Assembly (NCBI RefSeq): GCF_000189635.1 | Contig: NW_002476400.1 | Coordinates: 1 to 64,000, forward strand | Direction of reading: 5' to 3' | Length of the DNA: 64,000 nt | From: Tetrahymena thermophila SB210 | Taxonomy: Eukaryota > Ciliophora > Oligohymenophorea > Hymenostomatida > Tetrahymenidae | Part shown: positions 10,923 through 24,718 of the stretch, piece after piece | How positions within the stretch are numbered: position 1 is the stretch's first letter | Layout: each line of letters starts with the position of its first letter | The notes under the pieces: generated by a model | Seen by the model: the letters and a program-made list of their open reading frames with translations, nothing else | Database searches by the model: none | What the model was told of the DNA's origin: nothing | Position numbers and translations under genes: made by a program

Positions 10923-11165
10923 TTTATTTTCTCAGTAAAAATCATTCTAAAATGTTAATTAAGTGCAATTTTGAATATGAATTTTTATTCAGTATTTATT
11001 TTCTCATCAAAATCATTCTAAAATGTTAATTGTGTGCAATTTTGAATATGAATTTTTATTCAGTATTTATTTTCTAGTAAAAATCATTCTAAAATGTTAA
11101 TTGAGTGCAATTTTGAATATGAATTTTTATTCAGTATTTATTTTCTCAGTAAAAATATTCTAAAT
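10923..11165. repeat. Tandem repeat, 71-bp unit, just over three copies
   Basis: The segment ATCATTCTAAAATGTTAATT recurs at 10941, 11012 and 11083, each followed by TTTTGAATATGAATTTTTAT and CAGTATTTATTTTCT. The units are almost identical, so the array is young. It lies between the start of the polymerase relic and the point where the giant-gene array begins. Confidence 0.9.
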
Positions 11166-14100
11166 TATTATTATATAAATGTGTTAAAAAAAGCTAGTCT
11201 AAAAAATTAATCGCCAGACCTCACTTTTCCCTATATATAAAGTATTCAGTAAAAGGGGTAAAAAATAAAAAGTTGCCCAATTGGTTTCTGCATTATTTAA
11301 GTTAAAAGTAATTAAAGATATTGCTTTCAGCTAGGTGCTTACCTGGGAGATTAGTAATATGTAGGAATAGAAAGTTTATCTCAAAGATGTCTGGCTTAGT
11401 TTGAAATTAGTAAAATTGGTAAATATTAACAAATAAATAAATATTCGCTTTAGTTTCTTTACTTCCAAGTTATTTATTGAAATTATCCCACCAAAAATAA
11501 AATAATTATATTAATATAAAGGTTTATGAAAATTATTAATAATTAATAAAAATTGTTAACTAAATCAAAAGGTATTGATGAATGTGGTGATCCAAATTAT
11601 TGCATATTCTAAATACCAACATCGTAATTTTATCAATACATACTTATTATAAACATGCAAGTGTATATTTTTTTAATTTTTTATCTAATTTAATAGAATA
11701 AGATCTAAATAGTAAAGATATTTATGCCATTCATTGTAATTAGAAAGCACTTAATATCCAGGAAATAGGGTTCCTGCAAAAAATAATTTAGGGAAATGTT
11801 AAGATCTATTTTTATGTAAGTTTTCACTTATTTGATTTAAATAAAATGAATGAATGATAGAAAGTAATAAAATTAAATATAAAAATAATAGCCTCCACAA
11901 TCAGCTGTGTTGATGGTTTTTTATGCATCAATGATAAAGGTGAGTGTCAACCATTAAGTATTAATCAACCAATTGCTAGAGATGTTTTCTAAAAATGTTA
12001 ACCAGCATACACAGATTAATCTTTATATTGTACTGTGGGCTATTGTTTGCTAAATTAAGTTTGTCTGCCTTTGTCTGTTTAGAATCCTGGGAGAGAAGGT
12101 AAAACAAGTAAATGCCTGTAAGAAGGAGAAAAAGGAGTCTTTGGTGCAATATAATGTTTTCAAAGGTTTTTATTTAGATTTTATAAATCTAAAATTTAAT
12201 TTAATTTAAATAACTTAGCTTTTGTTTGAAAGGTATTTCAGATGAACCCCAAGATTAATTTTGTGCTCAAATAGATTTTAAAATTAGTTCTTAAGTTGGT
12301 AAAAAGACTTTCAAATTTTAATTTATAAATTATGAATTAAATAATTATCATAGGCAGATACAAATAATCTCAAAAATGTGTTAAGGAAGATGACAATAAT
12401 AATCTTGTTAACAATTTTAAGATAGTAAAATATTCATCTAAATATAATTTATTCATTTCTGTATTTACATTTATAAAAGGAATATTGTTTCAAAGGAGAA
12501 TACTGTATTAGGAAAGATAGTTAAGGAATTTAATTTTGTTCCAAAGTATTGAGTAATGATATTGTTTGCTCTGATGTATACGGGGCTTGTATATTTTCTA
12601 AAGACCCTATATAGAATTGTTCAAGTTGTTCTTACACAGAATGTTTAAATTAGTAAACTAAAAAATGCATTCCTTTAGGAGCAGTATACTGCTAAGATTA
12701 TAATGGTATTATTTTATATTTTTATTTTTCTAAACACAAAATTTATTTAATTATTTAGGATTTTGCTCTAATTTTTAGTCATCAACTTAACCATATTGCG
12801 TAGTTTGTCCTAAATATTATTGCTTAAATAAAAGGACTTAGCTTTGTATCTATTATAAGTATATGTATAACTTACAATACTCTTAAACCAATTGTCTTTA
12901 CTAGTTTAGATAAGACGAAGAATGTATATTGTAAGATATCAACTCTGTTAATAAATATTAAGAGAATTTATGCATTGATAATAATTATTTTTGTTTACCT
13001 ATAGCTGAAGCACAAAAAACAAAAAATTGTCTATTCTGTCCAAAATATTATTATAATCCTGGAGATGGAATTTGCTATTAAAAATCAAACAATAATAATT
13101 ACCCTTACTTTAATCTAGATATTTAATATGTATCTGAAGATTGTTACCCAAAAAGCGATTGCTTAATTTCAAACTAAAAATGTCCTGAAGGGTAATTAAT
13201 TTCTTTTATTAATTAGTTATGTGAGTTAAATTAATTTTAGTTACTGTAATGTTTTTTTCACACTTAAAAAAAAGTTTTATACAAGTTATTGCAACAAAAA
13301 AAAGTATTCCATAATATAAATTTAAATAAAAGATAAATATGTTTAAAATTTAAAATTATTACATTATATCAATAATCCACATTTTTTATGTTATTTAAAA
13401 AAAGATGCTAGAAATGTGATAATCTAAATATGTGCACTTAATGTATAGAGGATTATTTCTTATATTAAGATAAATAGACTTAAAATTAATTTTGTATTAA
13501 GTGTGATACAAATATATACACCACCATAAGTTAAGATCCAATTTTAAGTTAATATGGCACTTAATCATATAAATGTGTAGAATGTAACATCTAGGATGAA
13601 GACTGGTATTTATTTAATTTTAAATTTTAAGATAAATAAATTAAAATAATAAACATATCTATCTATATAGGAATTTAAATTCTTTGAAATATAAGAATTG
13701 TGCAAAGATGGTAGTGTAAATTGCAGGAATAAAAAGATTTACGAATAATTATTCTAAATTTTTGTATTACATCATTCAAAGTGGAAATTCTCAAAACTTA
13801 GATTCAAATTAAGCTAATAGACAACTTGCTAGCCTAATGATACAAAAAAAGCAAGTTTCTCCTTTTGCATGTAAATAATATATATTTAAGATTGAATTAA
13901 TATGTGCAAGATAATAAATAATTAATTTTTTATATTAGGTTCCAATCTGTGTATAAGGTGTGATTCCAATCCAAATAAAAAACCATATTGCTACAGATGT
14001 GTTGATTATTATTACTCTGACTAAAATGGTATCTGCTAATAGTGCCCTTTAAACTGTTAAAAATGTGGAAGAGCCTTATTTGATTAAAACTTCTTACCTA

Positions 14101-14676
14101 TCCTTATAGATGATATACCAAAAGAAGATTTAGATTAAGGAATTTATGATTTTTCTAAATCTATATTTGCATGTATCGAATGTAATACCTAGTACACTGT
14201 TAGTCCGAATTTTAATTAGTGTGATTAATGTGGTTTATATTGTCTCGAGTGCGCTTATGGTATATTTACAATTTTTTTCAATAAAAAATTTTATAAACTA
14301 TAAAAAAATATAAGAATTTTAAGGAGACTTAGTAAATTATAGAAAATAAAATTTTAGAAACGAGGTATACTAAATTTTAAAATGTATAAAATGCAAACCA
14401 GGTTATACATTGTCTTCAAATAGTAATTTTTTTATCATATCTTAAATAATACATTCATAAATTAATTCATTTAAATTTTAGGAAAAGATTGTGACAAGAT
14501 CTAAGAATTTAGTAATTGTTTAGATTAAGATTTAAATGACTTAAATACGGGTTTATCTTTAAGGACCTACCTTGATTTATCTTCAAATTCATCAAAATAA
14601 TATTGTATTACATGTAATTACAATTCATGCTTATATAATAATAGCTCATGTGTAGATATGAGCTATTCTCCTAGAA

Positions 14677-15121
14677 GTAATTCACAATATTATTTTTATA
14701 AAATTTTATTTATCATTCTAAAAATAAAATCATATTGCCAGATAAAAGAGTTTTAGTTTCACTAAAATAAATATTTTTTAATTGCAAATTTTTCTGAAGT
14801 GATATAATAACTTTTATAACTCTATAATCATATAAATAATTATTAAGTTAAGTTATTTTTTCTCTCTTATTATATTTTTAACCTTGATTAGAGGTAAACA
14901 ATTTAGATTACGAAATTTTTAATCACTTAAAATAAGAAGGGTATTAATTTTAAATTGTTGATTAATTACTAAAAACCTTATTTCTCAACATCCATATACC
15001 AATAATATTAAATTGATTAAAATTTTGAGCTCTCACTATTAAAAAACTAAAATATTTTTTTAAGTGTTAGTTTATATTTTCTTTATTAATCATTGTTTTT
15101 TTATAATTCAAAAAAATTTAG
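14677..15121 (+). other. Intron 19 of copy 1 (long intron)
   Basis: This GTAATTC...TTTAG intron of about 445 bases interrupts the Cys-rich region between CCT-AGA-A and AT-TAT-GTT. Matching introns occur in copy 2 (30093-30580) and copy 3 (45170-45661). In copy 4 the coding sequence runs through the same place with no intron (around 59,096-59,160). Confidence 0.75.
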
Positions 15122-15156
15122 ATTATGTTTATAACTGTGAATATGCAAATAATGGT

Positions 15157-15192
15157 GATGACGATGATGATGATGATGATCATCATCATCAT
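15157..15192 (+). repeat. In-frame Asp8-His4 microsatellite forming a DNA palindrome
   Basis: Eight Asp codons (GAT/GAC) are followed by four His codons (CAT) in exon 20 of copy 1. Because GAT and CAT repeats are complementary when inverted, bases 15167-15192 form a perfect 26-bp palindrome around GATC. Copies 2 and 3 have short Tyr/Ser-rich stretches here instead. Confidence 0.9.
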
Positions 15193-18100
15193 AAACATTC
15201 TTATTATTATTTAACTACATTAAATACTTGTTTAAACGGATCTCCAACTATTTATTAAGGAGGAAGCGTATCTTGTGATTTCAATACTGAATGCAAAAAA
15301 TAGGTAAATATTAAATTATTTTTAATGAGTCTTATTAATGTTAAAAATAAAGATATATTAATGTCTTGAGTGTTTTGTTTCGACTGATAATACATATTAA
15401 TGCAAAGTTTGTTCTTAAGGATATATTCCAAGCATTTTTGGATGTATACCTTGCCCTGAAACTTGTTAAACCTGCTATGAAGAAGGATATATTAACTTTT
15501 AAAGAGTTAATTTTACTAACTACATAATCAATACACCTTAAACCACAATCAATTTTTCTTTATAATAAAGGCTTAATTATAAAAACATTTTTATGATAAA
15601 AATGAAGTGCTCAGATTGTAAATTTGGTTCTTTTCTTGATTATACACAATAAAATTGTTAAAAACCTTAATGTGGTAAATACTGCCAAAATTGCATAAAT
15701 TTTAAAGATAGTCCTTTATGTATATCCTGCAATTATACAAAACTTTTCAATCTCATAGCTCCTATTTAAGGTTATATATCTAAACTTCATTACGGAACCA
15801 ATTTTCTAAGCAACTTCTAATAAATGGTCACATTTGACTCTTAATAAAAAAATTGCTAAATTTGTCCACTTCTGTAAATTTTTTAATTTATTTAATTTCT
15901 TATAAAAAATTTTTCAGATTTTATTCATAGATCTAAAATAATAACTTAACATTATTCTTTCATAATAATTTATAAAATTTAAAAATAGGAACTTTGTTGT
16001 TAAAATATTTTAAACAATTATTTTTATAAACAAAGAAATAAACAATTTTGTTTGAAATAATTTTAATATAGAATTTTAATAGAAATAAAATTTTTTAAAT
16101 AATTTTTTGGAGAAAGATTTATAAATTTTTCATTTTTAAAATTCTTTTATTAAAATAATTTAATATTTCTTATTAGATGTGAAACTTGTGAAGATAACCA
16201 TTTAGATTTTGTTTTAGATCCTTTAAGTTTGTATAAAGTAAAATGCTATTCTTGTAAACAATAATTACCAAGTAATTACGGAGATATGTAAAAATATGAA
16301 ATCAGATATGATAAAGCAAGAAAGAGATGCATTTATTGTCTGAAAAATGATAATGGGTGCTATTTTAAAAAAAAAAGTGAGATCTTTGCTGAATGTGGGA
16401 CAGCTAGCCAACCGTTAGGTAAAGGTACGTTTGATGAACCACTTAATTTATATAGAATAAATGAAATAAATCTTGATAAATTTATAATAAATGAACCAGA
16501 ATTCGATATATCATTAGCTTACTTTAATGAACTTCAACTAAAATAAATTGATTTTACCATAAATTTCATTGATAAATCAAGAGTTTGCACTTTGGACTTT
16601 GCTTTAAATATCAACACAAATGTTAAAAATAAGATTCCTTCAATTTAGACTCTTTCTATCACTTTGAATGCAAACTAAACTAACAGTTTAACAGATTATG
16701 TAATGTTATAAAAAGACATAGCTACTTTTAAAGGTTTTAGCTCATTTAAGATTTAAAATATGAATATCTAACCAAAAGATTTGAATAAAAATTTTGGTTT
16801 CAAAATATATGAAGACCATGTAAATAATATAGAATTTTAGAACACAACATTCTTGTGCTAACGCTAATATACAAACTAACTTTAAACATATTTCGATAAT
16901 TTTAATGGGACATTTATCATGAATAACACCTTGTTTAATAACTGTAGCTTTTATTAATAGACTCTCATAAATGTTCATTCAGACTTTTAACCTACATTTA
17001 TAACTTACTAATTGATAAATTTGTCTATCTTAAATTCAGATTTTTCTCAAAAATCTAAGTTTATTTCAGTTAGTAGCCCTAGCAATTTAGATATTTAATA
17101 TTTTAAATTTATGCATGGATCACTCAGTTATCAATCATATGTATTTGCAAGTTACTTTTATGGCTAAGAAATTACAAGCATTTCAAATGTTACAAACATG
17201 TTGTTTTAAAATTCTACGTTTTTAAGCTATTCTTAAATATTAAAGGGGGAGAGATTTATGTATTTTTCTCTCATAAATTTTACTTTTACTAATTCAAATT
17301 GCTAGCAAAATTAATATTAAAAAGTGAAGATGCAGTTGTTCTAAGTTAACACAATAAAAGCATAAAATATAATAATTTAATCAAATTATTTTGAAAAAGC
17401 ATAATTCATTTAATTTTCTCCTGTTCTTGATTTCTAAGATTAAATGATTATTAGCCTAGACTAAATTATAGTGTTTAATAATACTTTTAACTCTTTTGAA
17501 TAGTTATTTTTTAGTTAAAGTGGTAAATTTAAAATGGATGTGATAATCAGTAATTTTAATATATCTCAAAATAAATACAGCTAAAATTACAACATATACT
17601 ATTTTTAAGTTAAATAGACAAATTCTTTATTATTAAGTAATGGGAATATTAATGAACCATAGCTTATAACAATCATACAAGCTTTTGGAGTGAATAAGGC
17701 TTCAATACAGACACTATTATTTGGAGATAAAATTAGTCAAAGCATATCGCTAAACTTGATAAATATTTAAGACTTGATTTAATAAGTAGAAATGAAAAGT
17801 GTAATATTTAATCAAATTATTGCTGATGAGATATTACTTATTGTCAATTAATTAATTACTAATTAATTTGACCCAAATCAATTTTAGGCAACTTTCAACT
17901 CAATTATATTTAATTAGATCATGCTAAGAAAATAAAAAAGCATTAAACTTAATATACAAATTTTTAGTGCTGCTTAAATCACAATCATGCAAGGATATAC
18001 TAAAATGAACTTTATATAAGCTTATAATACAATTCAATCACCTATAAACTTTTAAGTAAAATTTTAATTTATAACCAATAAAATTATTTATTTATTTACA

Positions 18101-21100
18101 ATTTTTAACATAAAAAAAGACTGATACCTTTTTTTCAACAGTAATTAACTTGAAAAATGTAATTGGGAAATTAGAAATAATAAATTCAAGAATTATAAAT
18201 GACTAGAATCATCCTAACCATAATCTTCTTTATATCTAAGGAAGCTAAATTTAGATACAGAATTCAAACTTTACAATACATGCAAATAATCAATAAAAAT
18301 TATAGTTTTTAAGTGGTAGTAATAGTATTCTAGGAGGTATAGCAATGATACAATGTTCAGCTTTAAAAATATTAAGCAGTATTTTTAGTGGTGGATTATC
18401 GCTTTAAGGAGGAGGTTTATACATATAAGCTACATCACTTGCTAATATTTATATCTTTTAAACAAATTTCACAGAGAATTGGAGTTTTTCTTTAAGCGAT
18501 CTTAAAAACTCTAATGGAGGAGCTATTTACATTAATTAAATGCAATAAAATTTAGGTGTAACCCTTAGATTTATTTAATGCCTATTTTCTAATAATTTTG
18601 CTTATAGCAAGGGAGGAGCATTGTATGTGTCTTCCAGTTATAATAAATTTTATTTGAATTTGCTGTTATCCAACTTTTCAAACAATTTTTCTTATGACGG
18701 AAGTAGCTTATATTCCTCTTAGAAAAACTTTTTAAGCATAGTGTAGATATAATAAACTTGTAATTTATATTCCTATAAGTATATCTCAGATTTTATCATT
18801 GAAATCGAATAATTTGTATAACCAATGAGCATTTCTCCAAGTCTATATTGCTTGTAAGGTTTTAATCAGGTTTACTTATTATAAAATACATTTTTAGTAG
18901 AGGAAACAAGTTTTTAGCTTAATTCTAAAGAAACTTAGTATTCGTTTATCTTTTAAAGTTTAATTATCTTTGATTCGATAAATTATCTTCAACTTGCTTA
19001 AAATAAAATAAGTAATTTTAAAGTATAAAATTACTTACTTAAAATGACTAATATAAAAAACTTAAGTTTGTCAAAAGATTAATTTTTTGATAATTAATAA
19101 ATAATTTATAATCTAAATCTATTTGTAGCAGATTCAATGATAATAATTTAAGCAAATTCAATTAAATTGGAGTAAATTATTTACATAAACAATACTTGCA
19201 GTAAATGTGCTTAAGGAAATTTGCGGGTAATTTCTAATCACATTTTAATTGCTGATAGCACTTTTCAATTGAATACAGCTCTAAATGGAGGAGCTCTTTC
19301 AATTTCAAAATATATAGAAGATGAAATAATTACACTTAGATTTTTACATTTTTATTCATATTATGAAGAATATTTAATTAGAAAATCAAATTAAAATTAA
19401 ACAATTTATAATTCAACATTTTTAAAAAATACTGCTTTGAATAACGGAGGATCAATCTTGGCATAAAATACTTATTTATACATAATAAAAAGCAAATTCT
19501 AAGAAAATAATGCAAATTAATTTGGAGGAGCAATAGTGTCTGATCTAAATGATAAATTGGATCAATTTTAAAAAATCCACTTAATAAAAAATATATTTTA
19601 CAGTAATAAAGCTAGAATCGGAAGTAGTTTTTATCAAATGTAGAATCTGCCACTACACTATCATTTTGATAATAAGCTATCTTAAAACGAAGCATAACTT
19701 TACAATAATAATCTAATCTAATTTGCTGTTCAATTTATAGGCATCAAGGATAAATAAACTTACAGAAAATCTTTATCAATAAATAAGCATTTGAGTGGAA
19801 AATTTAAGGTAAAAAAAAATAAATTTAAATTTGTTTACATAATATTTACATGATGATATCATTTTATTATTATAACATAATGAAAACACTAATTTGATGA
19901 GATAAAGAGAATTTATTAAACTAATCTATTAATTATGAATTAACCATTTATTTTATACTTAAATAAAATTAAATTCTTTTAATTAAATAGGATGAAATTG
20001 TTCTGTAATTAGTTAATAATGAAGATTAGCCTATAACAACTCTGAATGAAGAAATTAAATTAAAAGTTTAAGTTTTGAAAGGAGAAGATTATTACATTGA
20101 TTAGAATTATATATCATAAAAAAGTGGTATTTTTCACATAAAAGATAAAATAAATGTTTTTGGAAGGCTTGGAAAACAAATAATATTATAAATATCTTCT
20201 GAGTATGCCAAGTCTCCTATTTATAAATAAGATGGTGAATTAATTAAAATGGAAACTAATATTTCTTTTGAGATAGAAATAAATATAGCTGAAAAATGCT
20301 CTGTAGGTACAAGTTATTTTAATGATACTATAAAAAAAGATATATGTAATCCCTGCCTTGAATTTATGTATAATTTAAATGACGGTGATAAATGTCATAA
20401 ATGTCCAGATAATTTTTTATGCAAAAAGACTAGCATTTATTTACCAAGAGGATTTTGGAGATCAAAAAATAATAGCTATAATTACATCGAATGTTACGGA
20501 TACTTTTAGTGTGTAGGAGACATTAATAGAATAGGAATAGCAGAATAGTATTCAGATGAAAATCGTTATTGTGAAGAAGGTATTAATTAATTTTAACTAA
20601 AAATTCAATTCTAAAATTAACTTTTAACATTAAAGGAAATATTGGAGCATTATGTATGGATTGTGATTTGTATGGAAAGTATTGGAATGAAAGGTATTAT
20701 CAAGCTGCAACTTACACTTGTTTAAAGTAAAATAATTAAAATTTCTAAAAATTAATTTGTTAATAAAAATATATAAATAACTAGATGTGGATAATTCAAT
20801 GCTAATTTAATGATCGACATCATAGTACTTCTGCTTAGTATAACTTTGTTTATCAAAATTGCAAAATCTATTTTTATGCTGATGGACTATTTAAAAATAT
20901 AAAAAGTATTTCAAGTTTTGAAAATATACTTTAAATATGATTAAAGATTTTTTGTAATATCTAACATTTTACTTAATTGCTTTACTCAACTGTCATTGTG
21001 TGCAAAAAATATGATTTACTTGCCAATATATTTAAAGTAGATTTTTCTAGGTTTTGGAAATCCATCAGAAATCATTCTAAAATTACTTGACTGTGTATTG

Positions 21101-22206
21101 TCTTAGAGTATTTACTTTTAAGATAATTAACAATCCTACTACTATGTTAGAATAATCATTCTGTAGATATTTAACTTTTTAATTTGTTTTTTTGCGCTTC
21201 TTTGCTTTATAATTTTAAAAAACTAAGACCATTTAGCTCATATGTCTGTCTTAATATATTTCATCATCCATTTATTAACTCATACAATAGATTCAACTTT
21301 AAGAATGGTAATTAATTAATTAATTTTCTATTTTTAATATTTTTAATTCAAATTAATTCTAAAAAAAGATATTTTGCATTTAAGTAGATGATTAATTCTA
21401 TGTAAGCTAATATCCTAATATTAAATGTGATGATGACCATTAATTTTTTGTTAAAAAAATGCTAACACCTTGTTTTTGCTTTTAACTGCTCTTTATTTTT
21501 TTAATTTTTATCTATATTTATAGAGAAAATAAATCCTTTACTAATTGCAGGAAAATTTCAAGTACATTTAACTAATTCTATAAACATTATTGGTGGTATT
21601 TTTACTAAATACTGATAAGACTGCTGATAATAGTAATAGATAATTACTTCATTTTTGATGTATATTTAAAAGGCTCAGTATTATGCTCTTTGTATTTGTC
21701 ATACACCCTAACACTGCTATACTGTAAAATAATTTTTATTTAAACATAAAAATATATTGTTAAATTATAAAATAGTTTACCCTTACAATAGGCTCTAGTT
21801 TAATTACTTTGAGATTTTTATTTCTATTTTAATAACTATCAACTTTGGAATGATTGAAAATCTGAATTAATTTTCCTATCAAGAAAGAATTTTTATTGTA
21901 TTTTTAGCTTTGAATATTACATGTATTAGCGGATTCTTATATTGGGTAACTAGAGATCAAGTTAAATTAGTAATTAAAAAAATTGTAAGTAAAACTAAAA
22001 AGAATAGTATAAATGCTAAAAAAAAGTAATCTCCAATACTTTTGTGGAAGTTATTAAGGCTGAGAATATCCAGTATGTAGATATAGATTGATAAATATAA
22101 TGAAAAATAATTTTATAGCAACATATCAAAATACATTCCAAAATAAAATACCCTTTTTAGACATTTAAAAAAAAATTAATTAATTATTACTAAAAATAAA
22201 TATTGA

Positions 22207-23689
22207 AATCGGAGTTGTGTTGTACCTTTTTTGTTAGCATTTCTGTACCTCAATATGAACTACGCCTCCTATTTTTTAGCGTTTAAGTCTTAAATATCAA
22301 AAAAAAGAGTTATTAAATATTCATAGATTGTATATTTTAACTAAACTAATGTGAATTAATTTTTCAGAGTTTTTTTTTTAAATATTTTATTATTTAATTT
22401 CAATTACTTTAAGTTTAAAAAATATTTTTTTTTTAATTATAAATTTTTCTTTAATAAAATAAAATATTCTTAAAGTATTTTCACCCTAAATTTTATTTTT
22501 ATTCGCAATAAAGCTTTCAAAATAACGATTTATAAAAATTACAATTAGGCTTTATAATATCTCTTATTAAATTTGTTATATATATATTTTTAATATATCC
22601 TCTAACTTTAATATCCTATTTTAATTACAAAAACCAATATAAATATGTTTGTCTTATTTATATGTTATTTTTTATTGGTGAATTTTATTTTGTTTTTTTT
22701 TAGTTTTTTATAATTTCTTGATAATAGTATCTGTCCGCCAAATTTTCTAGAAATTCTCAATTTAATTAGATTTAGAAATAATTTTCCAGTTTGCAGAAAA
22801 ATTAAATGAAAGTTTATTGAACTTATTAAGGAGTATTTATTTTATTTATTTTTAAAATAAAATTTAAAGTGGAATATTTAAGGATTATATATTCCTTTTG
22901 CAAAATATACCAATAAATATATATATAGGTATATTTATTAATAAACAAAGAAAATAAAAGCTTTCATATATATAAACCTCATTTTTTATAAAAGTAATTA
23001 AATTAAATACCCTTGCATTCATTCAATTTAGATATTTTAATATAATTGAGTTATGAAATAAAATTTAGAATTCTTATTTATTTATTAATATTTAAGAAAT
23101 ATTATTCCTAAACAATAATAACAAATTAATTAATTGCAAATTAATAACAAATTTAGATTTATGAATATTTAAGAGCAGGGTTTATAAAATATTTCTAATC
23201 TTTTAGATTTAATCTTCAAAAAATTGATAATCCAATTCTTAAGGTTGAATTTTTGATTACCCATGAAAATCCACCCTCCCTTTTCAGCAAAAAAAAATTC
23301 AGAATAAAATATTTTTAATCATATTAAAAATCAATCAATTAGTACTTGTTCTTTTTATCTTGTCAAAAAATGTTAAAACATAATGTAATACCATGTAAGA
23401 TCAAGAATTCTGAAAAAAATTGAATGATTTACAGTTAATAAAAAATATCTAAAAAGAAGAAGATGCAAAAAAAAATTAAAAATATCTAACACTGACTTTA
23501 AATTAATGAATTTTAGCTATTTTATTAATTATTTTTTTAATTTTTCTTTTGAGTTTTTATCAAGAAAAATATAAGTAAGACCTAATTTCTGAAATTAAAT
23601 TTGTAAAAATATTTTCCAAAAAACTGCAAAGATAAAAGAAATACAAATGATAAAGTTAAATTTATAAAAAATATTTTATATTTATATCT
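22207..23689. other. 3' flank and spacer after copy 1
   Basis: About 1.5 kb of A+T-rich DNA with T-runs. A short protein-like frame near 22,712-22,812 reads LDNSICPPNFLEILNLIRF, then stops; it may be chance or a gene scrap. I see no other gene, repeat family or RNA here. It does not resemble the corresponding spacer after copy 2. Confidence 0.5.
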
Positions 23690-24718
23690 AAATATAAGTA
23701 TCTAATTTAGTTAAGATTACAGATGTTTGATCCATAATATATTCTAATTATGGATTTTGCAATAATTAGAGGAGAAATTTGTTTTGCTTCAATGATAAGA
23801 TAAAATATCTATTAATAAAAAGAAAAAGTAAAAGCAAGATGATTTAGTTTTTGAAATTGATAAAATACTATTGAATGTTTAGAAATTAATGATATCAAAA
23901 GATTAGTTTTTTTGAAAGGTAAAAACTGAATAGATTTAAAGAATTAGTAATATCCATAGAAATATTATTTTCTGAAATTAATCTTAATGTAACTAAAGCC
24001 TTCCTTAATAAAAATAATAAATATGATGTTATGATTTTTTATAAATACTAATAAATCAAAAACAAAAAATAATTTTTAATGTCATTATCCAGCTTAAATT
24101 AGTCTAAAATAGTAAAATTTTAAAAGCTAGAAATAATTAACCATATAGGCATAATACAATTTGAAAAGAATTTTTGCGAATGAAATATATTATATTTTTT
24201 TAATTAAAAAGACTATATTTTAATTCGTATCTTTAGATTAATGATTCCCTTGACTGTAACAAAATTAAAAAGATATTATCCTAAACACTGTTAACTTGCG
24301 TTTTAATAAAAATATTTATTTGCTTATTTAATATATATTATTTTATAAGCTGAATTATCAAAATATTTTATAGCTAATATATATCTAATAAAAATTTTTG
24401 ATATATATTATAAATCTAAACTTCAATTACAGTTTAGAGAAAGTATCTTTTTTTAAACTAAATATTTTGATATCAAAAATTATTCATAAAAAGTATATTT
24501 CTACCTCGATCTGGATATGCTTCCTACTTGCTATATATGTAAATAACCAAAATTATTGGTTTACTTTTTCATAAAAAAAAATTATCAATAACAAAAAGAT
24601 TAAACCTATTTGATTAATTATTGGCAGATTTTATATCTAATGAGAATTAGTTAGTTAATTAAATAATCAATATTTGAAACAAAAAAAAAGAATATTAAAG
24701 AATTATTATTAATATAAA
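23690..24718 (+). promoter_or_regulatory. Upstream region of copy 2, conserved with that of copy 3
   Basis: This kilobase aligns along most of its length with 38,650-39,750 upstream of copy 3: AAGATTACAGAT and TCTAATTATG near the left end, and GATTAATTATTGG with GAGAATTAGTTAGTTAATTA near the start codon. It is noncoding in all frames. The conservation says the duplicated unit included its promoter region; I cannot point to a specific core element. Confidence 0.65.

Larger units (their letters stand above)
11222..22206 (+). pseudogene. Giant surface-protein gene, copy 1, 5'-truncated within exon 7
   Basis: From about 11,222 the sequence matches copy 2 from the middle of its exon 7 (from about 26,655) to its stop; here the stop is TGA 22204-22206. 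Exons 1-6, with the signal peptide and first Cys-rich modules, are absent, and the DNA to the left is unrelated. Downstream exons keep their splice sites and frames where I traced them: exon 8 is 11572-11623, exon 22 is 16177-18055 (1,879 bases, identical in length to the other copies) and exon 23 is 18120-19808. The product would have the CxxC-rich region, beta-helix and membrane C-terminus but no leader. Exon 20 carries an added Asp/His run. So this is a truncated gene whose remaining part is not visibly decayed, or a gene interrupted by inserted DNA. Confidence 0.85.

Noticed and set aside
10826-11029. Plus-strand 67-codon ORF over the 71-bp repeat array
   Set aside because: It is a translation of A+T-rich tandem repeat DNA with no protein-like composition.
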